From contig JAFYAC010000073.1 in assembly GCA_017540905.1 (NCBI GenBank), forward strand, positions 1 through 60,056: a stretch of DNA of 60,056 nucleotides, written 5' to 3'. Below, in pieces: positions 59,919 to 60,056 of the stretch (the stretch's first letter is position 1; each line of letters opens with the position of its first letter). This stretch comes from Kiritimatiellia bacterium (lineage in GTDB: Bacteria > Verrucomicrobiota > Kiritimatiellia > CAIQIC01 > Lenti-01). The notes beneath the pieces are model-generated. The model saw only the letters and a list, made by a program, of their open reading frames with translations, was not told where the DNA came from and did no database searches. A program made the translations under genes and the position numbers.

Positions 59919-60056
59919 TAGAGCAAATTAAGAAAAAGTGTAGTCGCAAGCCGGGGAGGGCCCGGCTTCGTCCGGGCCTGGTTTTTCGTCCTTGCACACG
60001 GCCGCGACAAAGCGCGGCCCTCCCGAAACGGCTACAGCATTTCTTAAACCGCTCTA
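59919..60056. mobile_element. MITE-like element with 25-bp terminal inverted repeats
   Basis: The 25 bases at 59919-59943 match the reverse complement of the last 25 bases of the window (60032-60056) at 19 positions, both beginning TAGAGC and sharing TTAAGAAA and TGTAG. The 138-bp interior has two GC hairpins: GGCCCGG-CTTCGT-CCGGGCC followed by TTTTT (about 59959-59986) and GGCCGCG-ACAAAG-CGCGGCC (about 60000-60019). No coding capacity. The first hairpin plus T-run could also terminate transcription. The window ends exactly at the right repeat, so a target duplication cannot be checked. Confidence 0.7.

Overview
The window is about 60 kb of high-GC bacterial chromosome from a Gram-negative organism. 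It carries an LpxC-family protein, O-antigen polymerase and glycosyltransferase genes, an outer-membrane LpoB/YcfL lipoprotein set, meso-diaminopimelate-type MurE and a type II secretion cluster. The mosaic secreted proteins (papain-like peptidase, fibronectin III, SUMF1 and tandem C-type lectin modules), the archaeal/eukaryote-type ProS and the GC-rich, repeat-peppered intergenic DNA fit the PVC superphylum, most likely a Kiritimatiellota/Verrucomicrobiota-like lineage. That placement is inference; no rRNA or tRNA gene was found in the window.

Layout. 1-5.4 kb (+): an edge fragment, a UVR-motif protein, a secreted protein, a divergent LpxC-like protein and an O-antigen polymerase-like membrane protein. 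5.4-9.7 kb (-): a four-gene operon (GYF-domain membrane protein, ThiF/HesA E1-like enzyme, GDP-6-deoxymannose reductase, flippase-like membrane protein), preceded by holB. 9.8-16.1 kb (-): a pseudopilin gene, then a six-gene envelope operon (COG3014 lipoprotein, PEGA protein, YcfL, LpoB and two small secreted proteins) closed by a clear terminator. 16.3-21.0 kb (-): ruvC, an ABC ATPase, murE and glmS. 21.3-26.3 kb (+): GspL/PilMN-like, PilO/GspM-like and the secretin GspD. 26.4-36.8 kb (+): a strong promoter drives a 2509-residue mosaic surface protein, a second secreted modular protein and a methyltransferase. 36.9-44.6 kb (-): a free-standing four-helix-bundle (S23-like) gene with a zinc-ribbon tail, smc, purB and a YfgM-like TPR protein. 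44.7-59.7 kb (+): a LUD protein, proS, glutamate dehydrogenase, a PIG-L deacetylase, D-Ala-D-Ala carboxypeptidase, queA, five surface-glycan genes (GT2, GT2, pyruvyltransferase-like, GT4, phosphodiesterase), ligA and a D-2-hydroxyacid dehydrogenase.

The genes lean strongly towards building and decorating the cell envelope: peptidoglycan (glmS, murE, LpoB, the carboxypeptidase), LPS and surface glycan (LpxC-like, Wzy-like, Rmd, the GT cluster), and export of large adhesin/protease proteins (type II secretion). Housekeeping genes (holB, ruvC, smc, ligA, proS, purB, queA) are interleaved.

The most unusual content lies between and at the edges of genes. There are at least three families of short interspersed repeats. 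One is a 10-bp palindromic tandem array that is stop-free in all six frames; it flanks the four-helix-bundle gene on both sides and also forms the last codons of a glycosyltransferase gene. The second is a set of TTTTCCAA-N3-TTGGAAAA dyads. The third is an AT-rich heptamer array lying 5' of two minus-strand genes. In addition there is a 138-bp MITE-like element with 25-bp terminal inverted repeats at the right edge, and a perfect 27-bp inverted repeat in the 985-bp smc-purB gap. The four-helix-bundle gene enclosed by complementary palindromic arrays resembles the architecture of 23S rRNA intervening sequences, but sits in ordinary intergenic DNA; it is the best candidate here for an undescribed system.
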